Notes: a model not told the origin generated them from the letters alone. A stretch of DNA of 64,000 bases from JAAYBF01 sp963716445 (GCA_963716445.1 OY970313.1:434001-498000), one strand, 5' to 3'. Shown: positions 1-8,235, counted from the first letter of the stretch. Program-made: numbers and translations.

Positions 1-366
1 GTGCGTGGCGCCGAGGAAGGTCAGCCGCGCCTCCTCGTCGCCGTCGATCGTGCGGACGTCGAAGCCGAGCTGCGCGTGCACGCGGTCGGTCAGCTCGTGG
101 CCGTTCTCGGCGTCGCGGACGGCGCTGGTCGCTACGGCGATGCGGCGCTCGGCGGCCGTCGCGTCGGCGATCTCGCGGTAGCGGGCGAGGGCGGCGCAGA
201 CGCGCTCGATCGCCGCGGGGGCGAGGCGGCCACTTCCGTCGACGCCCTCGCCGAGGCGGGTGACCTCGGTGTGGCGCTCGACCTGGGTCAGCTGGCCGTC
301 TGGGGACGCGTCGGCGATCAGCAGACGTGTCGAGTTGGTGCCGACGTCGGCGACGGCGATTCGCAT
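1..366 (-). CDS. ppx: Ppx/GppA-family exopolyphosphatase, amino-terminal part
   Basis: The gene runs off the left edge; 122 codons from the ATG at 366 are visible. The start reads MRIAVADVGTNSTRLLIAD, the first phosphate-binding motif of the ASKHA fold, and near the edge GDEEARLTFLGAT matches the second conserved loop (usually SGxEEAxLxxxG). Family members hydrolyse polyphosphate or pppGpp in the cytoplasm. Which of the two substrates applies cannot be told from this part. The phosphate-related genes further right fit a polyphosphate role, but that is only context. Confidence 0.88.
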   Translation of the reverse strand, partial: MRIAVADVGTNSTRLLIADASPDGQLTQVERHTEVTRLGEGVDGSGRLAPAAIERVCAALARYREIADATAAERRIAVATSAVRDAENGHELTDRVHAQLGFDVRTIDGDEEARLTFLGATH

Positions 367-465
367 CGCGCCGAACGCTACCCGCCGGGCAGCGCGCCGG
401 GGCCGCGCCGGTCGCACCGAGATGTCGCGCGTCGCGCTGCTCCCGGCTTCAGGCCCCGCGAAGCG

Positions 466-1077
466 TCAACGGGCGCCGAGCGCGTCGAAGAGCCGCCCCA
501 GCTCGGCGGCGACGGCGCGGTGGGCCCCCCGCTCGTCGTCGGCCCGCGCGGTGGTGAGAGCCGCCTCGCAGAGCGCGCCGAAGAGCAGCGCGGCGAGCGG
601 CTCGACCGGCCGCGTGCGCAGGCGCCCGGCCTCCATCGACAGCCGCAATGCCTCCCGCAGCCCCTCGAGCAGCCCGGCCTCCGCCTCCCGGACGGCCGCG
701 AAGCCGAGCACGGAGAACGAGTCGACCAGCACGATACGCTGCAGCTCGGGCTCGAGCGCCGCGTCGAGGAAGGCTCGGCAGGAGGCCTGGAGCCCCTCCC
801 ATGGATCCTGCTCGCCTTCGAACGCCTCGGCGAGCGCGTGGGCCAGCCGCCTCTGCTCACGGTCGAAGACGGCCCGAAACAGCTCGCGCTTGCCGGCGAA
901 GTGGTGGTAGAGCGCCCCCTTCGTGACGCCCGCCTCGGCGACCACGGCGTTCAGCGACGTCCCGCCGTAGCCCTCGCGCGCGAACAGGTCGCGGCCCGCG
1001 TCGAGCAGCGCCCCGCTCGTCGCCTCCCGCCGCTCGCTCTGAGTTCTCGCGGAGACCCGCGTCTCTGACGTCGTCAC
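466..1077 (-). CDS. TetR/AcrR-family transcriptional regulator
   Basis: A 203-residue regulator. The amino-terminal helix-turn-helix lies at about residues 30-60 (LFAREGYGGTSLNAVVAEAG followed by TKGALYHHF), the classical TetR signature. The rest is the variable helical ligand and dimerisation domain. I chose the GTG at 1077. A TTG at 1110 would add eleven residues, but it lies inside the likely -35 element, and the GTG sits at the expected transcription start. The gene faces away from the initiator tRNA and probably represses itself through the overlapping palindrome. No target gene or ligand can be named. Confidence 0.87.
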   Translation of the reverse strand: MTTSETRVSARTQSERREATSGALLDAGRDLFAREGYGGTSLNAVVAEAGVTKGALYHHFAGKRELFRAVFDREQRRLAHALAEAFEGEQDPWEGLQASCRAFLDAALEPELQRIVLVDSFSVLGFAAVREAEAGLLEGLREALRLSMEAGRLRTRPVEPLAALLFGALCEAALTTARADDERGAHRAVAAELGRLFDALGAR

Positions 1078-1083
1078 CCGACC

Positions 1084-1110
1084 AGCGTACCGAGGGTAGG
1101 AATGTTTCAA
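1084..1110 (-). promoter_or_regulatory. promoter and palindromic operator of the TetR gene, probably leaderless
   Basis: Read on the minus strand, TTGAAA (1110-1105) and TACGCT (1089-1084) are spaced by 15 bp. The predicted transcript begins at or next to the GTG start at 1077, which implies a leaderless mRNA. The palindrome TACC-GAG-GGTA (1088-1098) overlaps the -10 box and is a plausible TetR operator. The spacer is short, so this is tentative. Confidence 0.4.
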
Positions 1111-1122
1111 GCCCGCCGACCG

Positions 1123-1150
1123 TTGACGATCGGCCCTGGCTTGCTAGCCT
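1123..1150 (+). promoter_or_regulatory. promoter of the initiator tRNA gene
   Basis: TTGACG (1123-1128) and TAGCCT (1145-1150) are separated by 16 bp. The transcript would start about five bases before the mature tRNA. This fits a strong housekeeping sigma promoter. Confidence 0.6.
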
Positions 1151-1161
1151 TGTAGACGCGA

Positions 1162-1235
<74 letters not shown>

Positions 1236-1243
1236 TTCGCCGG

Positions 1244-1266
1244 AAAGCCGCTTGTAGAGCGGCTTT
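1244..1266 (+). terminator. hairpin behind the initiator tRNA
   Basis: AAAGCCGCT and AGCGGCTTT form a 9-bp stem around the loop TGTAG. There is no long T tract. The copy at 14313-14335 keeps the stem and changes the loop (GTG), so the stem appears to be selected. The likely role is tRNA transcript termination or 3' end formation. Confidence 0.6.
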
Positions 1267-1390
1267 AGGCGTTCTTGGGGAGGTCTGCGGGAGGCTTGAA
1301 ATCGGGAAGTGGGCAACCAAGAGGGCAACAGCTCGCGCGAGACCGCCCCTTGCGCCTCGGTTGAAGTCCACCTAGCGTCACTGACGGCAA

Positions 1391-1551
1391 GCGACATAAG
1401 TGGCCCCGGCGCAGCGCGAACTGCCCGGGGCCTGGCACCGAAGAACCAACCTTCGATGCGTCGGGATCGTCCCACATGCCCGTCGGCTTGCCGGGCTGGG
1501 TCTCGGCGCGGTCGGGCCGGTTCCTTCGGTGCGCCACCGAAGGGAGCAGTC
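1391..1551 (+). ncRNA. candidate structured leader RNA of the island, copy 1
   Basis: This leader sits between the left end of the island and the ATG at 1552. It contains a GGCCCCGG/CCGGGGCC stem (1402-1409, 1425-1432), a small GAAG/CTTC hairpin near 1440, a highly conserved block around CCCGTCGGCTTGCCGGG (from about 1480), and a final CCTTCGGTG/CACCGAAGG hairpin (1523-1531, 1535-1543) whose 3' arm overlaps the ribosome binding site GAAGGGAG. The copy at 14461 keeps the first stem around a different loop and changes one G-C pair of the last stem to A-T. This suggests a translation-controlling RNA; the class is unknown to me. Confidence 0.45.
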
Positions 1552-1959
1552 ATGGCGATCACGATCAATCGGGAGCAGCGCGACGCGGTCTACCAGGAGA
1601 TCATGCTCGACCTCAGCGGGGTCGGGGACATCTTCCACGCGCTCAACGGCGACGACTACGAGAAGGCGCGCGAGTATCGCCGTCGCTTCGAGGACGACAT
1701 GCGCCTGCTCGACGATCTCGGCTGGGAGCCGGAGCGGGACGCCTACGAGTTCGAGCTGACGATGCCTCGCGCGGACCTCGCGCGTGCGTTGCGACGGCTC
1801 AGCGCCAGCGCCCGGTCGATGCTGCACACCCACATCGTCGAGCCGATCGAGGAGCGCCGCTACGCCGAGCGCGCGCTGGTCGCTCAGGGCGCCTACGGCG
1901 ACGTCCTGGCTCAGCTCGTCGGCGGCGAGCAGACAGACCACGGGGACGGGGCGCGGTGA
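1552..1959 (+). CDS. small conserved island protein of unknown function (MAITI-type)
   Basis: A 135-residue acidic, probably helical protein that begins MAITINREQRDAVYQEIM. The ATG follows the ribosome binding site GAAGGGAG, which lies in a hairpin. I do not recognise a family; there are no cysteines, membrane segments or obvious catalytic motifs. It overlaps the next XRE gene by GTGA, so the two are probably translated together. A degenerate copy of its first codons follows the second left-end repeat at 14622, which shows that this gene belongs to the mobile element's left end. It may be a regulator or partner of the XRE protein. Confidence 0.75.
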   Translation: MAITINREQRDAVYQEIMLDLSGVGDIFHALNGDDYEKAREYRRRFEDDMRLLDDLGWEPERDAYEFELTMPRADLARALRRLSASARSMLHTHIVEPIEERRYAERALVAQGAYGDVLAQLVGGEQTDHGDGAR

Positions 1960-2267
1960 GCACCACGCCGGGCGCTCCGGTCGAAACCCCGAAGCAGGCG
2001 CTCGCCCGGGTGTTCGGCCGCAACCTCGCGCGCGAGCGCCAGCGCCAATGCAAGTCGATGCGAGCGCTCGCGCGGGCGGCGAACACCCATGGCAGCGAGA
2101 TCAGCCGCTTGGAGCACGGAAAACGCGACCCGCGCTTGTCGACGATCGTGCGGCTCGCGCGAGCGCTCGAAGTACCGCTCGGCGCGTTGATCGAGGGCGT
2201 CGACTCGGGATACGCGCCCGAGGAGCCCGCCGGCTGCCCAGCGGGCAGTCCTCAGTCGTCGCCGTAG
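1956..2267 (+). CDS. XRE-family helix-turn-helix regulator
   Basis: A 103-residue protein that starts at the GTG overlapping the previous stop. Residues of about 28-85 form a Cro/C1-type helix-turn-helix: LARERQRQCKSMRALARAAN, then GSEISRLEHGKRDPRLSTIV and ALEVPLGALIEG. The tail is short and without a second domain. It probably represses or activates the element's left-end genes. Its 3' end overlaps the convergent gene at 2252 by 16 bp. Confidence 0.85.
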   Translation: MSTTPGAPVETPKQALARVFGRNLARERQRQCKSMRALARAANTHGSEISRLEHGKRDPRLSTIVRLARALEVPLGALIEGVDSGYAPEEPAGCPAGSPQSSP

Positions 2268-2677
2268 CCGGCCTCCGCTCGCTCCTTGCGGGCGCGCCGC
2301 TCCTCGGCCTCGATTCCGTCCACTCGCCGCAGGACGTTGCGCATCTGGCTCTCGGTCGGTCTGCCGTCCTGCCACGAGCCCCTGCTGAGCCCGAAGCGAG
2401 ACAGCAGCGTCAGGCTATCCGGCGTCAACTGCAACCGGTTCTCATGCTCGTCTGCGCGGCGGAGCGCGTGGAGGTTGAGATCGCGATCGTCGTCGGGTAG
2501 CCCTTCGACGAAGTTCGCCAGCGTGAGCAGCGCCTTCTTCGCCCGCACGTTCTCCTTCCGGAGATCATCGTCGTGTTCGTACTCGTCGATCTTTCCCCTG
2601 CGCCAGTCCGCCGCGCTGCGGATCGTGGCGACAAGCAGACGACGGTGATCGGAGATCGGCCGGACGGGATCGCTCAT
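2252..2677 (-). CDS. hypothetical charged island protein
   Basis: A 141-residue, strongly charged, probably helical protein (for example GIEAEERRARKERAEAGYGD at the C-terminus). I see no known motif, signal peptide or membrane segment. Its ATG overlaps the stop of the upstream LysM gene as ATGA, so the two are translationally coupled. Function unknown. Confidence 0.65.
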   Translation of the reverse strand: MSDPVRPISDHRRLLVATIRSAADWRRGKIDEYEHDDDLRKENVRAKKALLTLANFVEGLPDDDRDLNLHALRRADEHENRLQLTPDSLTLLSRFGLSRGSWQDGRPTESQMRNVLRRVDGIEAEERRARKERAEAGYGDD

Positions 2678-3795
2678 CGCAGCCTGAGGACCGTACCGAC
2701 GGCGAGGACGTCGGGATCAGCACCGATCCGATCGCGGTTGAGCTGATAGATCCGGTTGGACTCCGCGACGATCTCGGCGTTCGTCGCGCCCGCGCCGACT
2801 AGTGCGCTCGCGATCTCCCATAGCGAGTCGTCGGGCTGCACCGTGTAGGTCGACCGACCGGGATGCACGCGGTCGCGCGACGGCACCGCCGCCACTGGGA
2901 CCGGCTCGGCCGCAGTCGTTGCTACCGGCGTAGGCACCGACGCTACAGGTGCCGGAAGCGTCACCCGAACCGAGGACCGCTGACGCGCCCGATCTCGCTG
3001 ACGTTCGCGCGCATTGCGGCGCTCGACGCGGGCAGCGGGGCGCTTGTCGCCCGTCTGCTGATCGGCGTTCAACTGCGGCGCGGTTGTCGCCGCCGGCGGG
3101 GCAGAGACCGGCGCGGCGGTCGGCGACGGTGAGACGGGCTCGGCCGGTGGGGCTGGCGCGTCCGTGCCGCCGTCGAGGGCCCCCGGAGCCATCGCGGCCG
3201 GGTCCTCGAGCGGAACGGCTAGCGCGTCGGGATCGGTGACCGGCTCGACGTCGACGGGCGCGCCGTCGCCCGAGTCGTGGTCGCCCCCGCCTGCAGCGAT
3301 GCCGAGATCGAACGGCAGCGCTGTATCGCCGCCGGGATCGAAGTCAGGATCGGCGGTGCTGTCAGGAGGCGCGGTTCGCTCCGGTGTCGCGACGCCCTCG
3401 CGCTCTTGGTCCGCCTCCTGGGCGACGGCGACGCCGGCCGGCAGCGTCGAGCCCAAGACGAGCGCGACGCTGAGCAGCGCCGCTTGGACGCGCTGCGAGA
3501 AGACCCGCCGCGTGTGACCGGCGAGAATCGAGACGCAGCCCGAGCCGTTGTCGCCGGGGCAGGTCTCGGGTCCGTGGCCGCACTCCTGGGCGGCGACGGC
3601 GGCGAGGAATGCCCAGTCGATGTCGAAGCGTCGGCCAGCCTGTTGGTAGAGGCGCAGCCGGCCGCGCGGTATCTCCTCGATTGCCGAGCGCGTCGGCATG
3701 GGGCCGGCGACGGTGCCGCCGCCGCCAAGGCAGCCGATCCCGCCGCCGCCCAAGGCAAGCGCAAACCCGAAGCCGAGGACCGAGTACCGCCGCAT
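2674..3795 (-). CDS. truncated lytic transglycosylase-like segment fused to a LysM protein
   Basis: A 373-residue reading frame with two unlike parts. Residues of about 1-90 hold a Gly-rich hydrophobic anchor and the first helices of a transglycosylase domain (LRLYQQAGRRFDIDWAFLAA, then AQECGHG), which stops where the family normally continues with its SxGxMQF motif. A second signal-like hydrophobic stretch follows (LLSVALVLGSTLPAGVAVAQ), then an acidic and Pro/Ala-rich linker, and a C-terminal LysM domain (STYTVQPDDSLWEIASALVG). The arrangement looks like two cell-wall genes joined by deletion. It overlaps the truncated 5' end of the integrase gene on the other strand, so both were probably cut at about 3775. 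Whether the fusion works is doubtful. Confidence 0.6.
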   Translation of the reverse strand: MRRYSVLGFGFALALGGGGIGCLGGGGTVAGPMPTRSAIEEIPRGRLRLYQQAGRRFDIDWAFLAAVAAQECGHGPETCPGDNGSGCVSILAGHTRRVFSQRVQAALLSVALVLGSTLPAGVAVAQEADQEREGVATPERTAPPDSTADPDFDPGGDTALPFDLGIAAGGGDHDSGDGAPVDVEPVTDPDALAVPLEDPAAMAPGALDGGTDAPAPPAEPVSPSPTAAPVSAPPAATTAPQLNADQQTGDKRPAARVERRNARERQRDRARQRSSVRVTLPAPVASVPTPVATTAAEPVPVAAVPSRDRVHPGRSTYTVQPDDSLWEIASALVGAGATNAEIVAESNRIYQLNRDRIGADPDVLAVGTVLRLR

Positions 3796-4693
3796 CCTCG
3801 ACGCCAAGGCCCACAAGTTCTTCGGCAAGCGACTGCGGCTGGTCGACGTGACGCCGCTGGACATCGGCGACTTCGTCCGCTGGCTCGCCGACCCCTCAAA
3901 GCAGGGCGGTCGCCGCTACTCAGACTCCTCGATCGCCAACTTCGTCATACCGGTCCGGTCGGCGCTGGCGACCGCCAAGCGTGACGGGCTGATCCGCCAC
4001 AACCCCGCCGACGGGATCGCACTTCCTAATCGTGAGCAGATCGAGGAGGACGAGGACAAGGTCAAAGCGCTCAGCCGAGCCCAACTGCGCGCACTCGTCG
4101 AGGCTACCCCCGACACCTACAAGCTGCTCATTGAACTGATCGCCTCGACCGGTCTGCGGATCAGCGAGGCGATCGCGCTTCAGCGCCGCGACCTGCGCTT
4201 CGAGGACGAGCTACGACCCCACATTCGCGTCCGTCGCGCGATTGTCCGCAGCCGCGTCGAGCCGCCGAAGTCAAAGCACGGCCGCCGCAAGATCCGGATT
4301 TCACGTGACCTCGCCGCCAAGCTTGACGCGCACATGGCCGACGTGCTCGACCTCAGCGACGACGCCTGGGTGTTCGCCTCGCAGATCGGCGGCCCGCTCG
4401 ACGCCGACAACCTCCGCGCGCGGCTCATCAAGCCGCTGATGCGCGAGATCGGCGCCCCGTGGGCGGCATGGCACACCCTGCGCCACACCTACGCATCGCT
4501 GCAACTCGTGCGCGGCGCGAACATCGTCCAACTCAGTCGCGCGCTTGGCCACCACTCCGCCAGCTTCACCCTCGACACCTACATCCACCTGCTCGACGGT
4601 GAGGACATCGACGCCCTCGACCTTGAGGCCGAGGTTGGTGACGCCCAGGACTGCGGAGGCGACCTCGTCGCGCTCTCGGAGGGCTCACGATGA
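3698..4693 (+). CDS. tyrosine recombinase/integrase, amino-terminally truncated
   Basis: This 331-residue frame contains a core-binding domain (about residues 27-110) and a complete catalytic domain with R154 (TGLRISEA), a lysine near residue 195 (KSKHGRRKI), H259-x-x-R262 (HTLRHTYAS), H285 (LGHHS) and the nucleophile Y295 (LDTYIHLL). The first 25 or so residues are Pro-rich and antisense to the LysM-gene anchor. The usual amino-terminal arm-binding domain is missing, and no convincing ribosome binding site precedes 3698. It is the presumed recombinase for the tRNA site. The chemistry is intact, but binding of the arm sites is probably lost. Confidence 0.85.
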   Translation: MGPATVPPPPRQPIPPPPKASANPKPRTEYRRILDAKAHKFFGKRLRLVDVTPLDIGDFVRWLADPSKQGGRRYSDSSIANFVIPVRSALATAKRDGLIRHNPADGIALPNREQIEEDEDKVKALSRAQLRALVEATPDTYKLLIELIASTGLRISEAIALQRRDLRFEDELRPHIRVRRAIVRSRVEPPKSKHGRRKIRISRDLAAKLDAHMADVLDLSDDAWVFASQIGGPLDADNLRARLIKPLMREIGAPWAAWHTLRHTYASLQLVRGANIVQLSRALGHHSASFTLDTYIHLLDGEDIDALDLEAEVGDAQDCGGDLVALSEGSR

Positions 4694-5236
4694 ACACGAG
4701 CGACGACACCCACGTTTGCCCCGACTACGCGAGCCGCTAGAGGACGACCGCAGCAACCTGCTCTGCGGATTCATCTGCGGCCGATGCGAGATGGCCGCAT
4801 CCGATCGTCGAGAAGACCCCGCCGGCCCCACCGGCTGCCGCCGTCGGCACTCGCGCGGCTGTGCCGCGTCGTCGACCGCTACCCGCACCTTGCATCGACC
4901 CGGGGCGACTGGCACGGTCACCGAGTCCAACGACCGGTTGGTCTGCCTTCGCATGGACCGCTCCGTCAAGGGTGCCCAGGAGGGGGACAACGAGGTCTGC
5001 TGGACGCCCGACGACAGCTCATGGAGTTCGACGAGCCGCCGACGCTCGGAGATCGCACCCGCGCGGGGTTCTGCGACGACGCGCAGATCGTCGAGCCGAG
5101 AGACCCGCGACCCGACACGCGACAGCAACCCCAACGGCCGCTCAGCGTCTACGACCACCACCAGCGCTACGCGGACAAGGTCCCGCTTCTCAACTTGGGC
5201 GAGTTCCTAATCGGCGATTACAACGGCGATGGAACC
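4694..5236 (+). other. decayed stretch without an intact gene
   Basis: After the integrase stop there is a 16-codon frame (4690-4740) with HVCPDYASR, and pieces of two other frames that look once-coding (around 4950 and 5020-5230, including PLSVYDHHQRYADK). No single frame holds. A 37-bp part at 5139-5175 recurs in degenerate form at 8309-8345. I read this as remnants of lost cargo genes. Confidence 0.5.
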
Positions 5237-6364
5237 TCAGCCTTGAGTCGCGCGCCCGAGCGGTTTCAACACCGGCGCCGGAGCCGTGAGCGACAGCTCG
5301 TTGCCGTCGGGACACCAGCCGAAACTACGGAGGTAGTCGCGGACCGCTTCGAGATCGCCGGCGTGGCCGTAGCGATAGCAAGTGACCAGCGCCTCGCGCT
5401 CCGCGCCGATTCGGCTGGCGACCGCCGGTAGGTCGAGGACCAGGCCGCCCGGCTCGTCGCGGATTGCTCCAGCCCGCCAGAGGAGTTGGATGAGGTGGCG
5501 CCCGACGATGCTGCCAACGCGTGACTCGGGCTGTGGCAGCCACGCCTCGCGCAGGATGCGGTCCATGACGAGCGTCTCGGCAACGCGACGCGGGAGGTCG
5601 CCCGGGCGGCGGATCAGCATGTCCAGCGCCGCGACGTCGGCGGCGATCTCACCGACCACTGCAAGCAGTCGCTGGCGATGCTGCGCGGCGGCCTCAACGA
5701 ACATCGCGTCGACCGCTTGGTGCCCCCACTCGTGGGCGAGGAAGGCGATCTCGCGGAGCCGGAGGGTATCGAGCGGCGGGCGAACCGGCCAGCCCAGCTC
5801 ACGCGCGGCGGTATCGGCGTGCTCGCGGTACAGTTCGTCCAGCCGGTCGACGAGGACGACCCCGAAGCCCTGCTCGTCCGGAGTCTCGAGGGTTGCCAGG
5901 AGCTCCGGGAAGATCACGGTGCCGTGGCCGCGCGCGAACGCGGCGCTCGACGCCACCGTTTTGGCGAGCGTGACCAGCTCGCTGCGGCTGCTGGGCGGAA
6001 ACCAAGAGGGGTTGCTCGTGCAGCGCGTAGCGAACACGACCGCCTCAAGTCCGTAGTGGCCCGGCCACGGGCTGTTAGGCACCAGGAGTCGCCCGACAAT
6101 CACGTTTAGCGCGCCGTTGGCGCCGCGCACGCGAAACTGATGAGCGACCGTGGTCGACTCGAGTTCCCGGAGCGGCCGATCGGCGGCCGCCATGAAGTCG
6201 GCCACCGCCAGCGCTACTTGGTGGTGCGCCCATGCCGGGGCCGTGCGCAGGACCTTAAGGGTGACAGAATCACGGCATAGGGTATCTATTGCCTCGTTAT
6301 CCGCGTCTACGGCCGCGACCAAGGCGTCAGCCCACCCGTCCGCCGCGAGTTGCGTGGCGTTCAT
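5237..6364 (-). CDS. putative zinc metalloprotease-like protein (HEWGH motif)
   Basis: A 375-residue soluble protein with no signal peptide or membrane span. The motif HEWGH at residues 211-215 fits the HExxH zinc site, and GEIAADV (E239) about 25 residues on could provide the third ligand, as in gluzincins. I do not recognise the family. It stands alone on the minus strand between decayed DNA and the folD remnant. Possible roles are a protease in a defence or stress module or a non-peptidase hydrolase. The motif is visible; the function is inferred. Confidence 0.6.
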   Translation of the reverse strand: MNATQLAADGWADALVAAVDADNEAIDTLCRDSVTLKVLRTAPAWAHHQVALAVADFMAAADRPLRELESTTVAHQFRVRGANGALNVIVGRLLVPNSPWPGHYGLEAVVFATRCTSNPSWFPPSSRSELVTLAKTVASSAAFARGHGTVIFPELLATLETPDEQGFGVVLVDRLDELYREHADTAARELGWPVRPPLDTLRLREIAFLAHEWGHQAVDAMFVEAAAQHRQRLLAVVGEIAADVAALDMLIRRPGDLPRRVAETLVMDRILREAWLPQPESRVGSIVGRHLIQLLWRAGAIRDEPGGLVLDLPAVASRIGAEREALVTCYRYGHAGDLEAVRDYLRSFGWCPDGNELSLTAPAPVLKPLGRATQG

Positions 6365-6584
6365 CGTGCCCCGGAGTCTGACGTAATCGGCCGAGTGCGA
6401 AACGCGTCCTTACTCCTTACACGCTCGATGGAGCGCGACGACACGCTCAAGCTGGTTACATCAAAGCTTGAGATCGCCCTCGGCCAAGATCCTCTTAAAT
6501 GTTCTTAGACCGGACGCTGGCCTAGGCGCACCGGACCACGAACGCCTCGTTGCTCGCGAGCGCCGGCGGCGTGGGGGAGCGCCG
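6365..6584 (-). promoter_or_regulatory. intergenic region with an inverted repeat upstream of the metalloprotease-like gene
   Basis: A 220-bp gap, less GC-rich than its surroundings. It contains the inverted repeat CTCAAGCT (6446-6453) and AGCTTGAG (6465-6472). The repeat lies about 85 bp in front of the start at 6364 and could be an operator or the terminator of the folD transcript. No clear promoter boxes were found. Confidence 0.3.
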
Positions 6585-7437
6585 TCAGCCCGCTGCGGCG
6601 CACTCGGCCGCAACGGCCGCGTGCTCGAGCAGCAGCGCGGTTGTGACCGGGCCGACCCCGCCCGGCACCGGGCTGATGGCCGCCGCGACCGTCGCAACCG
6701 ACTCGGCGGCGTCGCCGACGATGCCGCCGTCCGGCGTCGGGTTCGTCCCCACATCGATCAAAATGGTGCGGTCGGTTACGTGTTCCTCGCTGATCAGGCC
6801 GGCGCGGCCCGCAGCCGTGACGAGCACCTCCGCCGTGCGCGTCACCGCTGGAAGGTCGCGTGTACGCGAGTGAGCAATGGTCACGGTCGCATTGCGCGCA
6901 AGCAAGAGCGCCGCTAGTGGCTTGCCGACGATGATCGAACGGCCGACGACCGTGACGGCCCGGCCCGCCAGCGGAACGTCGTGGTGGTCGAGCAACGTCA
7001 CGACCGCCTCTGCGGTCGCCGGGGCGAAGGCAGGCAGCCCGGCGAACAGGCGGCCCAACGAGATCGGATTGGCGCCGTCGATGTCCTTCTCCGTCGCGAT
7101 TGCCGTCGCGACCTCCTCCGCGCGCACACCATCCGGCAGCGGGGTCTGCAGGATGATCGCGCTGGTAGCGTCGTCGCTCGAAGAGTTCGCGAAGCGTCGC
7201 GACGATCTCCGGCGCGCCGGAGATCGATGGCAGCTCGACGACCCGGCAGTCCAGCGCGACCGCCTCGGCGGCACGCATGATCGAGCGCACGTACCAGGCG
7301 CTGGCCTCGTCGCTGGTCGCAGTGACGATCGCGATCGACGCCGACGCCCCCGCGTCGCGCAAAGCGCAAATGCGCTCGGCAGTTCGCTCGCGGATCGCGT
7401 CGGCGAACTCCTTGCCGTCCAGCGAGGCGGCGCTCAC
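6585..7437 (-). pseudogene. folD: folD-like methylenetetrahydrofolate dehydrogenase, frameshifted
   Basis: The FolD sequence is spread over two frames that change at about 7185, just after ATLRELFE. The second frame continues SDDATSAIILQTPLP, KDIDGANPISLGRLFAG, VVGRSIIVGKPLA and PVPGGVGPVT, all FolD landmarks including the NADP site. In the first part the substrate motif reads YVRSIMRA where active FolD has YVxSKxxA, so the cyclohydrolase lysine is an isoleucine. It was probably a dehydrogenase working with the fchA product. The ATG overlaps the fchA stop. The break may be a real mutation or a sequencing error. Confidence 0.8.
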
Positions 7438-8075
7438 GGGGAGGCCAGCGCGCTGCGCACCCTCGTGGTGACCGCGTCGGCGCGCGCGATGACATTGTCG
7501 ACACTGGCGGTCACTGCGGACAACTCCTCCCGCACGGCAGCGTCGCGGATTCCTTCGACGTTGACCTCCACGTTCACCCGGGCGGTCGTCGCGGCGGCGC
7601 GTGCTGCGTCAGCAGCCGCAGCTACGTCTGTGATCACGTTTGGGTTGCCGATTGGCTGCAGCGTCTCGGCGAGCTCGACAAGCCGCGCCGCGACGCCGAC
7701 GACGGCGGCCGGTGGGCGGGCGGCGCCGACGAGCGCGTCTGCGATACGCCCACTCCGCAACGCCCGCTCCTCATCGGACTCGCGCGGCAGCTTGTAAGCG
7801 TCGCCGACGGCGCCAAACGCGTCGGCGTCGGCGTCGGCCAGCCCGAGTGCCTCGGCGCGCAGCGCGTCAGACTCATCAAGGACCGCAGCGATCGCCGGGG
7901 CGTGCTCAGCGTATCGCTCCCCGTCGCTGTACCTGGCGACCATCGCCAGCAGAGCGGCGGACTGCGCGGCGTGCACCGCAGCGGATGCGCCGCCACCAGG
8001 CGCCGGGACGCGATCGGCGAGGCGGGCGAGGAAGTTGTCGAGCGTCTGCTCGGCTAACTGGCTCATGGCGGGCAT
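7434..8075 (-). CDS. fchA: cyclodeaminase/cyclohydrolase family protein (FchA-like)
   Basis: A 213-residue helical protein of the formiminotransferase-cyclodeaminase family. The amino-terminal ADRVPAPGGGASAAVHAAQS is its folate-binding Gly-rich turn, and NPNVITDVAAAADAARAA is the second conserved element. It converts formimino- or methenyl-tetrahydrofolate in the cytoplasm. The ATG at 8075 follows GAGGTG at good spacing; a second ATG at 8066 is possible. It is coupled to folD by ATGA. Because that FolD lacks the cyclohydrolase lysine, this protein may supply the cyclohydrolase step. Confidence 0.85.
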   Translation of the reverse strand: MPAMSQLAEQTLDNFLARLADRVPAPGGGASAAVHAAQSAALLAMVARYSDGERYAEHAPAIAAVLDESDALRAEALGLADADADAFGAVGDAYKLPRESDEERALRSGRIADALVGAARPPAAVVGVAARLVELAETLQPIGNPNVITDVAAAADAARAAATTARVNVEVNVEGIRDAAVREELSAVTASVDNVIARADAVTTRVRSALASP

Positions 8076-8235
8076 CTTCGCACCTCGGCCGGTGGCGCGC
8101 CGACGCGGGACTAGGCTCGACTTTGATCCGCTAGTCGACAGCGCGGCCGTCTTGGAGGGGCCCTAGCGCTACAGCGCCACGCGGGACGATCAAGGTCCAA
8201 CTGCTCGTTCGCGTTAGCCCGCGCCCCAGAACCGT
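8076..8235 (+). other. intergenic stretch before the leader-repeat remnant
   Basis: No gene is seen here. The promoter of the minus-strand fchA operon must lie in this interval, but I could not pick boxes with confidence. Confidence 0.3.
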
